A stretch of DNA of 64,000 nucleotides from Polaromonas sp. A23 (GTDB taxonomy: Bacteria > Pseudomonadota > Gammaproteobacteria > Burkholderiales > Burkholderiaceae_C): contig NZ_MUNO01000007.1 in assembly GCF_002001015.1 (NCBI RefSeq), positions 1 through 64,000 on the forward strand, read 5' to 3'. A program made the translations under genes and the position numbers. Positions 54,029-62,349 of the stretch are shown here, piece by piece. Below the pieces are notes generated by a model, which did not search any database, was not told the DNA's origin, and was given only the letters and a program-made list of their open reading frames with translations. How positions within the stretch are numbered: the stretch's first letter is position 1; every line of letters begins with the position of its first letter.

Positions 54029-55402
54029 TTAGTTGGCGACTGTCTTGATGCGGGCGATCATCTCGTCCACCGCCTTGTCCACCGGCACCTTCTCGCTGAC
54101 GACACGGTTCGCCGCCTTGGCCCACACGTTCTCGTTGTTGAGCACCGTGAACTTGTAGTTCTTCGTGAACTCGAAGTTGACCGTTCCGTCCTGGAATTGG
54201 TTGTGCACGGCCAGGCGGTGCTTGTCACCCTTCCAGAATGCGCTGGCCTGGCCAGCCTTGGTAACCGGATACCAGCGCCCCAGCGAGCCTTCCACGTAAG
54301 GTCCCAGGTTTTCTTCGGCCATGATGAACTTCACGAACTCCTTGGCGCGCGCCTTGTTTTTCGCATCCTTGAAGACCACACCAACTTTCACCGCTGCGCG
54401 GTACACCATCTTGCTGCCATCGGGCTTGCTCGGGAAGCCGGCGGTACGAATCGACTCGGTGTAGTTTTTCTTGGCGGTCGCACGCTGCGCTTCCGTCAGT
54501 GTCGCGTTGTTCATGTCGTCAAGCCATTTCGACGCGATGGAGATAGTGGCGTTGTGCGTCAGCAAGGTCGTCTTGTTGTGGAACGCCACATTGTTGTCCG
54601 GGTCTTTCCAGTTGGAAGATGACGGAGGCGTGCAACCGCGGGTGTAGATGTTGGTGTAGTCCGTCAGCGCGCCGATCAGGCCGGCACGCACTGCAGGGTC
54701 GTCCACCAGCAGCTTGCCGCTGTCGCTGACCAGCTTGACGTTGTAGGCGTCCATGAAGGTCAGGAAGGAATAAAACGAGTCGCTGGAATCCACACCCAGC
54801 GGCTGGCCAATGCCAAATGCGCGGGTGCCGGTCTTGGTGCGGTAGCCTGCCTGCGCCTTGTCGCACCAAAAATCCCAGTAGGCCTTCCAGGTGGTCGGGA
54901 TGTCGGATTCCTTGTAACCGGCCTCCGTCAGCATGTCCGCCCAGTACTGGATGTGCATGGTTTGCTGCTTCATCGGAAACGCGTAGTAAGCACGCTTCTT
55001 GTCCACATCGTTGTACAGAAAGGTGGTTTCCACCGTGTTCTTTGCAAACGAGGAGCGGAGCGGATCGATCACGCTGCTGATGTCTTCCAGCTTGCCTTCG
55101 AAAGCCCATTTGCCCGCCACCTGGAAGTCATAGACGTCGCCGTAAGAAACATCGGGCGGATTTTTGGAATCAAGCGCCGCGACGCTTTTCGGGATGATTT
55201 CCTGCGGCGCATATTGCGAGAGTTCTACCTTGACCTTGGTCTTGGCTTCGAACTTCTTGATGGCCGCAAAAAGGGCATCGTCCTCAGCCTTGTAAAAACC
55301 TTTGGCCCACCAGACGGTGAGTGTTTCCTGCGCCGCGGCCTGCCCGGCGGTCACCAGGCCCGCCGCGACCATCGCGGTGGCGAGAATTGTCTTGAGCTTC
55401 AT
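54029..55402 (-). CDS. Carbohydrate ABC transporter substrate-binding protein
   Basis: A 457-residue periplasmic protein with a signal peptide (about 1-25, AGQAAAQ), then TLTVWWAKGFYKAEDDALF and repeated domain hinge features of group 1 solute-binding proteins. CACAGGAGACAA upstream. The cargo is presumably a sugar acid or sugar alcohol given the linked genes, but it cannot be told from sequence. Confidence 0.92.
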   Translation of the reverse strand: MKLKTILATAMVAAGLVTAGQAAAQETLTVWWAKGFYKAEDDALFAAIKKFEAKTKVKVELSQYAPQEIIPKSVAALDSKNPPDVSYGDVYDFQVAGKWAFEGKLEDISSVIDPLRSSFAKNTVETTFLYNDVDKKRAYYAFPMKQQTMHIQYWADMLTEAGYKESDIPTTWKAYWDFWCDKAQAGYRTKTGTRAFGIGQPLGVDSSDSFYSFLTFMDAYNVKLVSDSGKLLVDDPAVRAGLIGALTDYTNIYTRGCTPPSSSNWKDPDNNVAFHNKTTLLTHNATISIASKWLDDMNNATLTEAQRATAKKNYTESIRTAGFPSKPDGSKMVYRAAVKVGVVFKDAKNKARAKEFVKFIMAEENLGPYVEGSLGRWYPVTKAGQASAFWKGDKHRLAVHNQFQDGTVNFEFTKNYKFTVLNNENVWAKAANRVVSEKVPVDKAVDEMIARIKTVAN

Positions 55403-55472
55403 TTCATTTGTCTCCTGTGTTGTCAGTTATTGAACCGTCGGAAAGCAGGCCTGATCGTCAGTCCCCATTGTT

Positions 55473-55482
55473 ATCATATGAT
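55473..55482. promoter_or_regulatory. Candidate FadR-type operator 1
   Basis: ATCATATGAT, a perfect 10-bp palindrome, lies 71 bp before the binding-protein ATG. A related ATAATATGAT is in the divergent region before the dehydratase (56528-56537), so one regulator could control both. Confidence 0.45.
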
Positions 55483-55519
55483 GATTAGCTTGTGCGCTTT
55501 CTATGGAAAACCCGAACGT

Positions 55520-56491
55520 TTATTGGCACTCCGGGACCGGGCTGAGCAGCGGCTTCCCTTCGAAATGCGCACTCAAATTGCCCGCGGCCAGGTCCGCCAT
55601 GGCTTGCCGGGTCTGCCGGGTGGCGCTGGCAATATGCGGCGTCAGAACCACCTGGTCCATGGACCACAAAGCCGTCGCAGGATGCGGTTCTTTGGCAAAA
55701 ACATCCAGTGCGGCGCCGGCAATCACGCCCTTTTGCAAGGCCTCCACCAGAGCCTCTTCATCCACCACCGAACCGCGAGCCACGTTGATCAGATAACCCT
55801 CCGGACCCAGCGCCTTGAGCACGTCGGCATTGATCAGGTGGCGCGTCCCCTCACCGCCCGGCGTGATGACAATCAGAAAGTCCACCTGCGCTGCAAGGGC
55901 TGCGGCCGTGGGGAAAAAACTGTGGGCAAGCCCGGGCTTCTGGCTGCGTGCGGTGTAGGCAATCGACATGCCGAAGGCTTGCGCACGCGTGGCAATCGCC
56001 TGGCCAATGCGCCCCAGGCCCACGATGCCAAGCCGCGCACCGGAAACCTTGCGCGTCAGCGGCATGGCGCCCTCGCGGCCCCAACGCCCTGTGCGGACAT
56101 ACTGGTCCGCCTGCGGAATGCGGCGCGCCACCGACAACATCAGGCCGATCGCCAGGTCAGCCACCTCGTCGTTCAGCACACCCGGTGTGTGCGTGACGGA
56201 AATGCCGCGCTCCTTGGCGGCGGCCACGTCCACGCGGTCATAACCGACACCCATGATGGAAATGATTTCAAGCGCAGGTAGCTGCTCGATCAGCGACCGC
56301 GGTACCTGCGACTCACCCCCACCGGCAATCGCACGTATGTCGGCCGCCACTTTTGCAAAGGCCGCCGGGTCTGTTTCATGAAGACGGTCGTGCACCACAT
56401 AGGCGGCATTCAGGGGTTCGAGCAGAAAGGAAGGCAGCGTGGAGACGGTGAGAAGATGGGGGCGTGACAAAAGGGGAACTCCTGCGCTCAT
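55520..56491 (-). CDS. D-isomer-specific 2-hydroxyacid dehydrogenase
   Basis: A 323-residue NAD(P)-dependent enzyme: GLGRIG (about 157), NVARGSVVDEEAL with the catalytic Arg, and TPHIAS with the His. The family reduces 2-keto acids, including 2-ketogluconate and hydroxypyruvate; 2-ketogluconate reductase is a sensible guess because gluconate genes are linked. It diverges from the dehydratase and may start the minus-strand operon. Confidence 0.9.
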   Translation of the reverse strand: MSAGVPLLSRPHLLTVSTLPSFLLEPLNAAYVVHDRLHETDPAAFAKVAADIRAIAGGGESQVPRSLIEQLPALEIISIMGVGYDRVDVAAAKERGISVTHTPGVLNDEVADLAIGLMLSVARRIPQADQYVRTGRWGREGAMPLTRKVSGARLGIVGLGRIGQAIATRAQAFGMSIAYTARSQKPGLAHSFFPTAAALAAQVDFLIVITPGGEGTRHLINADVLKALGPEGYLINVARGSVVDEEALVEALQKGVIAGAALDVFAKEPHPATALWSMDQVVLTPHIASATRQTRQAMADLAAGNLSAHFEGKPLLSPVPECQ

Positions 56492-56527
56492 GGTTATTAC
56501 TGAGGTTTATCATTCAATGGTATGACG

Positions 56528-56537
56528 ATAATATGAT
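56528..56537. promoter_or_regulatory. Candidate FadR-type operator 2
   Basis: ATAATATGAT, on the minus strand ATCATATTAT, differs by one base from site 1. It sits 21 bp before the dehydratase ATG in the 67-bp divergent region. Confidence 0.4.
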
Positions 56538-56558
56538 TAAATATTCAGGACTTTCCCT

Positions 56559-58301
56559 ATGAGCACTCCCAAAACACCGAAGAAAAAACCCGCAGAACTT
56601 CGCAGCCAGCAGTGGTTCGGCCGCCAGGACCGCGACGGCTTCGCCTATCGCAGCTGGGTCAAGGGCAAGGGCGTGCCGCATGACCAGTTCGACGGGCGCC
56701 CCGTCATCGGCATCTGCAACACCTTCAGCGAACTGACGCCCTGCAACTCGCACTTCCGCACGATTGCGGAGCAGGTGAAGATTGGCGTGTACGAGGCTGG
56801 CGGCTTCCCGCTGGAGTTTCCCGTGATGTCGCTGGGCGAGACCCTGCTGCGCCCGACCGCCATGCTGTACCGCAACCTGGCCAGTATGGACGTGGAAGAA
56901 AGCATTCGCGGCAACCCGATCGACGGCGTGGTGCTGCTGATGGGCTGCGACAAGACCACGCCTTCACTGGTGATGGGCGCGGCCAGCGTGGACCTACCCA
57001 CCGTGGGTGTCAGCGGCGGCCCCATGCTCAGCGGCAAGTGGCGCGGGCAGGAACTGGGCTCCGGCACGGGCGTATGGAGCATGAGCGAGCAAGTGCGTGC
57101 CGGCACGCTCAAGCTCGCCGATTTTTTTGAGGCCGAAAGCTGCATGCACCGCAGCCACGGCCACTGCATGACCATGGGCACGGCCAGCACCATGGCCAGC
57201 ATGGTTGAAGCCCTGGGCATCGGCCTGCCGGGCAACGCTGCCTACCCGGCTGTCGACGGCCGGCGCAATGTGCTGGCACGCATGGCCGGCCGCCGTGCGG
57301 TCGAGATGGTGCACGAAGACCTGACGCTCTCGAAAATCCTGACGCGCGAAGCCTTTGAAAACGCCGTCAAGACGCTGGCGGCGATTGGCGGCTCCACCAA
57401 CGCAGTCATCCACCTGATCGCGATGGCCGGCCGCATCGGCGTGAAACTCACGGTGGACGATTTCGACCGTCTGGCCAGCGAGCTGCCCTGCCTGGTCAAC
57501 CTGCAGCCTTCGGGCAAGTTCCTGATGGAAGACTTTTGCTACGCCGGCGGCCTGCCGGTGGTGATGAAGGAAATCGCGCAACACCTGCACACGGGCGCCA
57601 TCACCGCCAACGGAAAAACCATCGGCGAGAACATTGCAGACGCACAGAACTACAACACCGAAGTCATCCAGCCGCTGAGCACCCCTTTCAAGGACAAAGC
57701 CGGCATTGCCGTGCTGCGCGGCAATCTCTCGCCGCGCGGTGCGGTCATCAAGCCCAGTGCTGCTACGCCTGCGCTCATGGTGCACACCGGCCGTGCGGTG
57801 GTGTTCGAAAACATTGAAGACTTCCACGCACGCATCGACGACGAGAACCTCGACATCGACGAAACCTGCGTCATGGTGCTGAAAAACTGCGGCCCCAAGG
57901 GCTACCCCGGCATGGCCGAGGTGGGCAATATGCCGCTACCGCCCAAGGTGCTGCGCAAGGGCATCACCGACATGGTGCGCATCAGCGATGCCCGCATGAG
58001 CGGCACCGCCTACGGCACCGTGGTGCTGCACACCGCGCCGGAAGCGGCAGCCGGCGGCCCGCTGGCCATCGTCCAGAATGGCGACATGATCGAGCTCAAT
58101 GTCCCCAAGCGCAAGCTGCAGCTGCACATCAGCGATGAAGAACTGGCACGCCGCCTGGCTGACTGGAAAGCACCACCGCCGCCACTGTCTTCGGGCTACT
58201 GGAAGCTGTATGTCGACCATGTGCTGCAAGCCGACGAAGGCGTGGACCTGGACTTTCTGGTTGGCAAACGCGGCGCCTTTGTGCCGCGCGACAATCACTG
58301 A
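56559..58301 (+). CDS. IlvD/Edd-family sugar-acid dehydratase
   Basis: A 580-residue Fe-S dehydratase of the family's sugar-acid branch. Cys residues for the cluster are in FSELTPCNSHFR, MGCDKTTPS and SCMHRSHGHCMTMGTAS. KNCGPKGYPGM and DARMSGTAYG lie in the C-terminal half. Length and start resemble arabinonate/xylonate/galactonate dehydratases of the type with 2Fe-2S clusters. It yields a 2-keto-3-deoxy sugar acid, probably the substrate of the KDGal kinase that follows. Confidence 0.92.
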   Translation: MSTPKTPKKKPAELRSQQWFGRQDRDGFAYRSWVKGKGVPHDQFDGRPVIGICNTFSELTPCNSHFRTIAEQVKIGVYEAGGFPLEFPVMSLGETLLRPTAMLYRNLASMDVEESIRGNPIDGVVLLMGCDKTTPSLVMGAASVDLPTVGVSGGPMLSGKWRGQELGSGTGVWSMSEQVRAGTLKLADFFEAESCMHRSHGHCMTMGTASTMASMVEALGIGLPGNAAYPAVDGRRNVLARMAGRRAVEMVHEDLTLSKILTREAFENAVKTLAAIGGSTNAVIHLIAMAGRIGVKLTVDDFDRLASELPCLVNLQPSGKFLMEDFCYAGGLPVVMKEIAQHLHTGAITANGKTIGENIADAQNYNTEVIQPLSTPFKDKAGIAVLRGNLSPRGAVIKPSAATPALMVHTGRAVVFENIEDFHARIDDENLDIDETCVMVLKNCGPKGYPGMAEVGNMPLPPKVLRKGITDMVRISDARMSGTAYGTVVLHTAPEAAAGGPLAIVQNGDMIELNVPKRKLQLHISDEELARRLADWKAPPPPLSSGYWKLYVDHVLQADEGVDLDFLVGKRGAFVPRDNH

Positions 58302-58318
58302 GCTTTCCAAGGGCTGAC

Positions 58319-59323
58319 ATGAAATTACTGGTTACCGGCGGCGCCGGTTTTGTGGGCGCCCGATTGTCCCGGGAGTTGCTTAAAAGCGGACAGCTCAATG
58401 GGCAGACCATCGCCGAACTGCATATCGCCGACCTCTTTGCCCCTCCTGCGGACCTGGTTGCGGACGCAAGGGTTCGCGTGCACACGGGTCCCCTGTTGAA
58501 CCAGGGCGCGCTGTTTTCCAGCGGTTTTGATGCCGTGTTTCACCTGGCCTCGGCCGTCTCCGGCGAATGCGAGCTGGACTTTGAGCTGGGCCTGCGCTCC
58601 AATCTCGACAGCACCCGCCTGTTGCTCGAAGGGCTACGTCAAGCCGGCAATGTGCCGCGGCTGGTGTTTGCCAGTTCGGTCGCGGTCTTTGGACCGGACG
58701 ACGCCAACCCCTTGCCCGACCTGGTGACCGATACCACCCTGCCCTCACCGCAGACGTCTTACGGCACCCACAAGCTGATGTGCGAATACCTGATTGCCGA
58801 CTACACGCGCAAGGGCTTCATCGACGGCCGCGCCGCCCGCCTGATGACGGTGACCGTGCGTCCGGGCAAACCCAACGGCGCAGCGTCATCTTTTTTCAGC
58901 GGCATCATCCGCGAGCCGCTGGCCGGCGTGGAAACGGTTTGCCCGGTCGATGCCGACGTGACGCACCCGATGTCGTCACCATCGAACACCGTGCGCGGGC
59001 TGATCACCGTGTTTGAGGCCAGCCGCGAGGCCATGGGTGGCCGTCTGGCGCTCAACCTGCCGGGGCTCAATGTGCGCGTCGACGACATGCTGCAGGCGCT
59101 GGAAGATGTGGCTGGTCCAGCGGTGCGAAAGCGCGTGCGTTTTGAGCGCGATGAACGTATTGCCGGTATTGTTTCCAACTGGTCGCGCGGCGCCACCGCC
59201 GATCGCGCACACGCGCTCGGCTTGAGGCCCGACGCCTCATTCAAGGCCATCATCGAGCAGTACATTGCCGATTGCCGCCAGCCGAGTTACCCGTCCGGCG
59301 CGCTGCGGGGCTTGCAGCGCTGA
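58319..59323 (+). CDS. denD: NAD-dependent epimerase/dehydratase, DenD-like
   Basis: A 334-residue extended SDR with GGAGFVG at the start, SYGTHKLMCEYL (Y-x3-K), and PGKPNGAASSFFSGIIREPL. The sequence resembles D-erythronate dehydrogenase (DenD). In this sugar-acid operon it may oxidise a C4 or other aldonate. It lies 17 bp after the dehydratase gene. Confidence 0.75.
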   Translation: MKLLVTGGAGFVGARLSRELLKSGQLNGQTIAELHIADLFAPPADLVADARVRVHTGPLLNQGALFSSGFDAVFHLASAVSGECELDFELGLRSNLDSTRLLLEGLRQAGNVPRLVFASSVAVFGPDDANPLPDLVTDTTLPSPQTSYGTHKLMCEYLIADYTRKGFIDGRAARLMTVTVRPGKPNGAASSFFSGIIREPLAGVETVCPVDADVTHPMSSPSNTVRGLITVFEASREAMGGRLALNLPGLNVRVDDMLQALEDVAGPAVRKRVRFERDERIAGIVSNWSRGATADRAHALGLRPDASFKAIIEQYIADCRQPSYPSGALRGLQR

Positions 59324-59328
59324 AGCCC

Positions 59329-60231
59329 ATGCAAACTCTGGTGGCCGTGGACTGGGGCACCTCGTCTCTACGCGGAGCGAGACTGGACAGCACAGGCGCC
59401 GTGCTGGAAGAACGCGCATTTGCGCGCGGCATACTGACAGTGGGCGCCGGAGAGTTTGCAGACGTTTTTGAAGCCTGCTTCGGCGACTGGATGAAGGATG
59501 CAGGCACCCTTTGCCTTGTTTCCGGAATGGCCGGCAGCAAACAGGGCTGGCTGGAAGCGCCCTACTGCAGTTGCCCCGCGGGCTTCGACGAAGTGGCTTC
59601 CCGGCTGGCTTGGGTCAAGGCCGGTCGTATCGCCATCGTGCCGGGACTGAGCTGCGAGCGCGACGGGATACCCGACGTGATGCGCGGGGAAGAAATCCAG
59701 GTGTTTGGCGCTCTGCAATTGCTCGGCATGCACAGCGGCTTGTTGGTGCTTCCCGGCACCCACAGCAAATGGGTCACGGTGCGCGACGGAAAAATCGATG
59801 CGTTCAGCACTTTCATGACCGGTGAGTTTTATGCGCTGCTGCGCCAGCATTCCATTTTGGCGCGCACCCTGCCCACCATCGATACCGATCCCGGTGAAGA
59901 CTGGCCGTCGTTTGACCGGGGCATTGCGCTGGCCCTGCATGGCGGCAGCCTGTTGCAAACCGCCTTCAGCGCACGCACACTGGCCCTCTTCGATCGCATG
60001 CCGCAAGCATCTTTGCCCAGTTTTCTCTCAGGCCTGGTGATTGGCGAAGAATTACGAGCCCAGCCACTGCCGGCGGATGCAAGCGTGGTGCTGATCGGAT
60101 CGGATACGCTGACCCGGCGCTACGAACGCGCCCTCACCCAGCACGGCGTGAGCGTGCAACGTGCGGGCGCAGAAGCCACCTGGCGCGGGCTTTGGGCGCT
60201 TGCGCAAACCCTTCATCTGGAAACACCATGA
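59329..60231 (+). CDS. dgoK: 2-dehydro-3-deoxygalactonokinase
   Basis: A 300-residue DgoK-family kinase with DWGTSSLRGARLD at the N-terminus, CLVSGMAGSKQGWLEAPY, and PGTHSKWVTV. It phosphorylates 2-keto-3-deoxygalactonate (or gluconate) with ATP. Starts five bases after denD and overlaps dgoA by four bases. Confidence 0.93.
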   Translation: MQTLVAVDWGTSSLRGARLDSTGAVLEERAFARGILTVGAGEFADVFEACFGDWMKDAGTLCLVSGMAGSKQGWLEAPYCSCPAGFDEVASRLAWVKAGRIAIVPGLSCERDGIPDVMRGEEIQVFGALQLLGMHSGLLVLPGTHSKWVTVRDGKIDAFSTFMTGEFYALLRQHSILARTLPTIDTDPGEDWPSFDRGIALALHGGSLLQTAFSARTLALFDRMPQASLPSFLSGLVIGEELRAQPLPADASVVLIGSDTLTRRYERALTQHGVSVQRAGAEATWRGLWALAQTLHLETP

Positions 60232-60866
60232 GTCCGCAAGAAAAATTTGCTGCCGCATTGCAAACCATTCCACTGGTCGCCATCCTGCGCGGCCTGCAAC
60301 CCGCAGAAGCCTTGCCCATCGGGCAGGCACTGGCAGCCACCGGCTGGACGCTGATCGAAGTTCCCCTGAATTCACCACAGCCTCTTGAAAGCATCAAGAC
60401 GCTGGCCGCCGCATTGCCCCGCGCGCTGGTGGGCGCAGGCACGGTGCTGACCGTGGAAGACGTGCGCCAAGTGCATGCGGCAGGCGGGCAGCTGATCGTT
60501 TCACCCAACTTCAACCCGGCCGTGGTGCGCGAAGCAGTCCGCCTGGGCCTGGTCTGCCTGCCCGGCGTCATGACAGCCAGCGAGGCCTTTGCCGCGTTGG
60601 AGGCCGGCGCCACTGGCCTGAAAATTTTCCCTGCAGAAATGATCACGCCGGCCGTGGTGAAGGCGCTGCGCGCGGTACTGCCGGCAGGCACGATGGTTCT
60701 TCCCGTGGGTGGCATCACGCTGGACAACATGCAGCCCTACCTGGATGCGGGAGCCAACGGTTTTGGCATCGGTTCCGCGCTCTACAAACCCGGCACGCTG
60801 CCCGCTGAAGTGACTGTGTCAGCTATGAAATTCATAGCGGCTTGCGCTGGTACCATAAGGGCATGA
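60228..60866 (+). CDS. dgoA: 2-dehydro-3-deoxy-6-phosphogalactonate aldolase
   Basis: A 212-residue class I aldolase of the KDPG/KDPGal family: VAILRG, E in TLIEVPLNSP, the Schiff-base Lys in GLKIFPAEM, and PVGGI. It cleaves the product of the kinase to pyruvate and glyceraldehyde 3-phosphate. The final 16 codons (SAMKFIAACAGTIRA) come from a dispersed-repeat copy, so the C-terminus is unusual. Its stop overlaps the next start. Confidence 0.93.
   Translation: MSPQEKFAAALQTIPLVAILRGLQPAEALPIGQALAATGWTLIEVPLNSPQPLESIKTLAAALPRALVGAGTVLTVEDVRQVHAAGGQLIVSPNFNPAVVREAVRLGLVCLPGVMTASEAFAALEAGATGLKIFPAEMITPAVVKALRAVLPAGTMVLPVGGITLDNMQPYLDAGANGFGIGSALYKPGTLPAEVTVSAMKFIAACAGTIRA
60820..60866 (+). repeat. 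Dispersed AAATTnATAGCT repeat, copy J (partial, inside dgoA)
   Basis: AGCTATGAAATTCATAGCGG and ACCATAAGGGC mark the first part; the GGCC block is missing where the next gene begins. It reads MKFIAACAG, the frame used in copies F and G. Confidence 0.65.
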
Positions 60867-61657
60867 GCACCCTTTCATCCAACAATTCTTCACAAATCTC
60901 CTTCGGGCTGGCCGGCCGGGTCTGCATCGTCACCGGCGGCGCACAGGGCATTGGCGAGGCCTGCATCCGGCGTTTCGCGCGCGAAGGCGCCAAAGTCGTC
61001 ATCGCCGACGTTGACGACAAACACGGTGCCGCCCTGGCCAGCGAGCTGGGCGGGCTGTACGTGCATTGCGACGTCAGTGATAAGGCACAGGTCGATGCGC
61101 TGGTTGCGCAAACCATGGCCACTCACGGCCGCATCGACGTGCTGGTCAACAACGCCGGCATTTTCAAGGCAGCAGAATTCCTGGAGGTCACCGAGGCCGA
61201 CTTCGACGCGGTGCTGCGTATCAACCTCAAGGGCTCCTTCCTGATGGGTCAGGCCGTGGCGCGGGAAATGGCCAAGGCAGGCAAGGGAAGCATTGTCAAC
61301 ATGAGCTCCGTCAACGGCGTGCTGGCGATTCCCACCATTGCCAGCTACAACGTCAGCAAAGGCGGCATCAATCAGCTCACGCGCGTTATGGCGCTGGCCC
61401 TGGCCGACCAGGGCATCCGCGTGAATGCGGTTGCGCCGGGCACCATCGCCACCGAACTGGCCGCCAAAGCCGTGCTGACCAGTGAGGATGCGAAGGCAAA
61501 AATCATGAGCCGTACCCCCATGAAGCGCCTGGGCGAACCTTCAGAGATTGCCGACACCGTCGCCTACCTGGCCAGCGATGCCGCCAGCTACATCACCGGC
61601 GAAATTGTCGTGGTCGACGGCGGACGCATGACGTTGAACTACACCGTGCCGGTTTAG
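60863..61657 (+). CDS. SDR-family oxidoreductase, sugar dehydrogenase candidate
   Basis: A 264-residue classical SDR: TGGAQGIG, NNAG, SSV(N) catalytic Ser, YNVSK (Tyr and Lys), and the C-terminal GGRMTLNYTVPV. Starts in the dgoA stop (ATGA). As last gene of the operon it could oxidise a sugar to the lactone or acid handled by the dehydratase, for example galactose dehydrogenase, but the substrate is inferred only. Confidence 0.88.
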   Translation: MSTLSSNNSSQISFGLAGRVCIVTGGAQGIGEACIRRFAREGAKVVIADVDDKHGAALASELGGLYVHCDVSDKAQVDALVAQTMATHGRIDVLVNNAGIFKAAEFLEVTEADFDAVLRINLKGSFLMGQAVAREMAKAGKGSIVNMSSVNGVLAIPTIASYNVSKGGINQLTRVMALALADQGIRVNAVAPGTIATELAAKAVLTSEDAKAKIMSRTPMKRLGEPSEIADTVAYLASDAASYITGEIVVVDGGRMTLNYTVPV

Positions 61658-61691
61658 GGAGCCGGAAACGGCGGCCGATGGCCTCGCGCAG

Positions 61692-61705
61692 TTGACATGG
61701 ATCAT
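61692..61705. promoter_or_regulatory. FNR-like box before the Met-rich lipoprotein gene
   Basis: TTGACATGGATCAT matches TTGAT-N4-ATCAA at eight of ten positions. It lies 71 bp before the ATG. A GC hairpin (TGCGGGCC/GGCCCGCA) overlaps its right side and may end the upstream operon. Confidence 0.35.
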
Positions 61706-61776
61706 GCGGGCCGCAAAACGTGGCCCGCAGAAGCCCCCGTTTCAATAGACTGGGCGCTCACCTTCTGGAGTTCACC

Positions 61777-62208
61777 ATGTCGATTCGCCTTGTTTCCATC
61801 CTCGCAGCAACAGCAGCCCTCGGCCTGGCCGGCTGCGCCCAGACCCCTCCCGGCCATTCAGCGCACCACCCCGGCGCGTCGGCAACCGCTCCGGGTCAAC
61901 CCATGCCCATGGCACGCATGGACGAACATATGAAAGCCATGCGCACCATGCACGACCGCATGGGGCGCGCCAAGACACCCGAGGAACGCAACGCCTTGAT
62001 GGCTGAACACCACAAACTCATGCAGGAAGGCATGGGCATGATGGGTGGCATGGGGCCTGGCGGCATGGGCGGCATGATGGGCAACATGCAAGGCCCGGGC
62101 GGTGACCCGGCCGCGCGCCAGCAGATGATGGAAAAACGCATGGAAATGATGCAGTCCATGATGCAGATGATGATGGATCGCCTGCCCCCGCCGCCGGCCA
62201 AACCCTGA
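61777..62208 (+). CDS. Met-rich lipoprotein
   Basis: A 143-residue exported lipoprotein with lipobox LAGC (about 17-20) and a mature part rich in Met and His: HMKAMRTMHDRMGR, EGMGMMGGMGPGG, MEKRMEMMQSMMQMM. A region resembling Spy-like helices is mixed with Met clusters that suit Cu(I) binding. Sits before a copper ATPase gene, so a copper chaperone or store is likely. TGGAG precedes the ATG. Confidence 0.78.
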   Translation: MSIRLVSILAATAALGLAGCAQTPPGHSAHHPGASATAPGQPMPMARMDEHMKAMRTMHDRMGRAKTPEERNALMAEHHKLMQEGMGMMGGMGPGGMGGMMGNMQGPGGDPAARQQMMEKRMEMMQSMMQMMMDRLPPPPAKP

Positions 62209-62269
62209 GTCTGTCTGTAGCGCTCCCAAAGAAGGGCGTGGCCACTCCAGGCAAAAGCCAACGGCGGGC

Positions 62270-62300
62270 TTGACCTTTCCACGGTGGGAAGGTTTATCCT
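62270..62300 (+). promoter_or_regulatory. CueR-type copper-responsive promoter
   Basis: TTGACC (-35, 62270-62275) and TATCCT (-10, 62295-62300) are 19 bp apart. The dyad ACCTTTCC-N5-GGGAAGGT (62273-62293) fits the CueR/HmrR operator with seven of eight positions matching. The regulator gene is not in the window. Confidence 0.8.
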
Positions 62301-62349
62301 TTTTTCGATGCCCTGTTTCAGGCTTGCAGCAAAGAAAAGGATGCCCCTC

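Noticed and set aside
54953..56281. 442-codon plus-strand frame across the binding-protein and dehydrogenase genes
   Set aside because: Runs antisense to two well-supported genes and across the promoter gap between them.
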